In this document: piece by piece, positions 61,901 through 64,000 of the stretch | How the letters are laid out: each line of letters starts with the position of its first letter | Numbering within the stretch: the stretch's first letter is position 1 | Assembly: GCA_035771175.1 (NCBI GenBank) | Contig: CM069589.1 | Span: 24,508,201-24,572,200 of the forward strand | Direction: 5' to 3' | Source: Paratinospora sagittata | Taxonomy: Eukaryota; Streptophyta; Magnoliopsida; Ranunculales; Menispermaceae | DNA: 64,000 nt | Program-made: the position numbers and the translations under genes | The notes under the pieces: model-generated | What the model was told of the DNA's origin: nothing | Databases searched by the model: none | Seen by the model: only the letters and a program-made list of their open reading frames with translations

Positions 61901-64000
61901 ATTGAATCGATAAGAAAAACTCAAATAGACTTACAGTTTCATCGGGACACTGATATGAGTTAATAAAAAGGCGTTGAAAATATTGTTTCTTATTCTTTCC
62001 AAGGAATGTGCAATCACTCAAATTGGAGTCTGGAAGAAAACGTTATGGCTATTTGAATGTTTGTTACCCATTGACCAACATACTTATGAATCTAATCAGC
62101 AATAAAAATTCAAAAAACCGTAGCCATTTCTTTCGAAGTGTGATTTGAGTTATTCAAAAGACATTTAAAATATAGTTTCTTCCTGTTTTCAACGCATTTT
62201 CAATCACTCAAATCAAAGTCAGGAATAAAATGTTATGGCTATTTGAATGTTTTTTGCCAATCAATCAACTTACTTATCGAAAAAATCGTGAAGAAAAGTC
62301 CAAATAGCCGTAACTTTTCATCCCGACTTTGAGTTGAATGATTGAAAAATAATTGAAAATGTCTTTCCTTCCAATTTCTAACACATGTTCAATCACACAA
62401 ATTGGAGTCGGAATCGAAATTTTGTGGTTATTTTAATGTTTCACACCGATCATTCAATTACTTCTCGATTGAATCGATAAGAAAAATTCAAATATAGTTA
62501 CAGTTTAATCCTGACACTGATATGAGTTAATAAAAAGGCGTTGAAAATATTGTTTCTTCTTCTTTCGAAGGAATGTGCAGTCACTCAAGTTGGAGTCTGG
62601 GACAAAACGTTATGGTTATTTGAATGTTTGTTACCCATTGACCAACATACTTATGAATGTAATCAGCAATAAAAATTCAAAAGCCGTAGCCATTTCATTG
62701 GAAGTGTGATTTGAGTTATACAAAAGGCGTTTAAAATATCGTTTCTTCCTCTTTCCAACGCATTTTCAATCACTCAAACCAAAGTCAGGAATAAAATGTT
62801 ATGGCTTTTTGAATATTTTTTGCCAATCAATCAACTTACTTATCGAAAAAATCGTGAAGAAAAGTCCAAATAGCCGTAACTTTTCATCCCGACTTTGATT
62901 TGAATGATTGAAAAAGAATTGAAAATGTCTTTCCTTCCTATTTCTAACGCATGTTCAATCACACAAATTGGAGTCGGAATGAAAAAGTTGTGGTTATTTT
63001 AAAGTTTCACCCCGATCATTCAATTACTTCTCGATTGAATCGATAAGAAAAATTGAAATAGCCTTACAGTTTAATCATGACAGTGATATGAGTTAATAAA
63101 AAGGCGTTGAAAATGTTTTTTCTTCTTCTTTCCAAGGAATGTGCAATCACTCAAATTGGAGTCTGGGACAAAACGTTATGGCTATTTGAATGTTTGTTAC
63201 CCATCAACCAACATACTTATGAATCTAATCAGCAATAAAAATTTCAAAAGCCGTAGCCATTTCATTGGAAGTGTGATTTGAGTTATTCAAAAGGCGTTTA
63301 AAATATCGTTTGTTCCTCTTTCCAACGCATTTTCAATCACTCAAATCAAAGTCAAGAATAAAATGTTATGGCTATTTGAATGTTTTTTGCCAATCAATCA
63401 ACTTACTTATCGAAAAAATCGTGAAGAAATGTCCAAATAGCCGTAACTTTTCATCCCGACTTTGAGTTGAATGATTGAAAAATAATTGAAAATGTCTTTC
63501 CTTCCTATTTCTAACGCATGTTCAATCACACAAATTGGAGTCGGAATCAAAAATTTGTGGTTATTTTAATGTTTCACACCGATCATATAATTACTTCTCG
63601 ATTGAATCGATAAGAAAAATTCAAATAGAGTTACAGTTTAATCCTGACACCGATATGAGTTAATAAAAAGGCGTTGAAAATATTGTTTCTTCTTCTTTCG
63701 AAGGAATGTGCAATCACTCAAATTGGAGTCTGGGACAAAACGTTATGGCTATTTGAATGTTTGTTACCCATTGACCAACATACTTATGAATCTAATTAGC
63801 AATAAAAATTCAAAAGCCGTAGCCATTTCATTGGAAGTGTGATTTGAGTTATACAAAAGGTGTTTAAAATATCGTTTCTTCTTCTTTCCAACGCATTTTC
63901 AATCACTCAAATCAAAGTCAGGAATAAAATGTTATGGCTATTTTAATGATTTTTGCCAATCAATCAACTTACTTATCAAAAAAATCGTGAGAAAAGTCCA
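57924..64000 (+). repeat. Satellite block V: 2,830-bp higher-order repeat (5 trimers)
   Basis: CATATAATTACT is at 57924, 60754 and 63584, each 2,830 bp apart. AAAACTCAAATAGAC is at 59086 and 61916, also 2,830 apart. AATCTTGCCAGTG is near 58547 and 61377. The unit combines block IV trimers with block III trimers (TGCAGTCACTC near 59746 and 62576; AATATAGTTTCTTCCTG near 59339 and 62169). The window ends inside a further copy. Confidence 0.85.

Larger units (their letters stand above)
8132..64000 (+). repeat. Satellite DNA array: 189-bp monomers in 566-bp trimers
   Basis: The whole interval is one head-to-tail array in a single orientation. Landmark AGCCGTAGCC and its variants recur at 8141, 8707, 9274, 9841, 10406 and 10972, a spacing of 565-567 bp. 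Within each period three related monomers follow in order A-B-C. They share homologous blocks: CAATCACTCAAAT or CAATCACACAAATT; ATGTTATGGCTATTTGAA or its B form CGTTGTGGTTATTTTAA; and a TACTTATC/TACTTCTC block near each monomer end. About 98-99 trimers (roughly 296 monomers) fit. No mobile element, gene or unrelated insert was seen. Array length, monomer size near one nucleosome repeat, and higher-order structure fit a centromeric, pericentromeric or other heterochromatic satellite. The array continues past the right edge. Confidence 0.97.

Noticed and set aside
8132..64000. CRISPR-like regular repeats
   Set aside because: The repeated units are about 189 bp and contiguous, with no unique spacers and no cas genes; this is eukaryotic satellite DNA.

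Overview
This 64-kb window is AT-rich repetitive DNA from a plant nuclear genome, most likely a eudicot; I cannot name the species. The plant assignment rests on a Ty1/copia pol remnant, a decayed CACTA (En/Spm-type) transposon with plant-style transposase domains and introns, LTR-like repeats and a very long satellite array. I see no intact host gene, no rRNA or tRNA gene and no CRISPR array.

Left flank (1-8131): layered transposable-element debris. Positions 1-378 are AT-rich with a copia-like polypurine tract/LTR border. 379-799 is a frameshifted copia gag/protease/pre-integrase fragment. It stops at 800, where a CACTA element begins with its diagnostic terminus and a cluster of subterminal repeats. 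On the minus strand the CACTA element carries broken coding exons (1967-3459): a DUF4216-type transposase tail followed by a coiled-coil, Ptta/En-Spm-like tail. The matching right end was not found. 3460-5240 holds non-coding LTR-like sequence. 5241-8114 holds two diverged head-to-tail copies of a 1.4-1.46-kb repeat. Each copy has a CATGCA-rich stretch, then a cluster of GGAACGCGCTCC-like near-palindromes, then a TATA box, which is the layout of a retrotransposon LTR with a promoter.

Satellite (about 8132-64000, 87% of the window): one uninterrupted tandem array, all in one orientation. The basic unit is a monomer of about 189 bp. Three diverged monomer types (A 190, B 188, C 188 bp) alternate strictly to form a 566-bp trimer, and about 98-99 trimers fit in the window. 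On top of this sit changing higher-order periods, all small multiples of the trimer: 2,265 bp (4 trimers) at 8.1-14 kb; 1,664, 2,797 and 3,930 bp (3, 5 and 7 trimers, each with one 34-bp deletion) at 14-41 kb; 1,132-1,699 bp at 41-47.7 kb; 1,132 bp, itself nested in 1,699- and 3,394-bp duplications, at 47.7-59 kb; and 2,830 bp at 58-64 kb. No mobile element interrupts it, and it runs off the right edge of the window.

Interpretation: this looks like the edge of a centromeric, pericentromeric or other heterochromatic satellite, with a sharp boundary to old transposons. The array keeps a readable record of how higher-order repeats arise, expand and replace each other. Whether it binds centromeric histone cannot be told from sequence.
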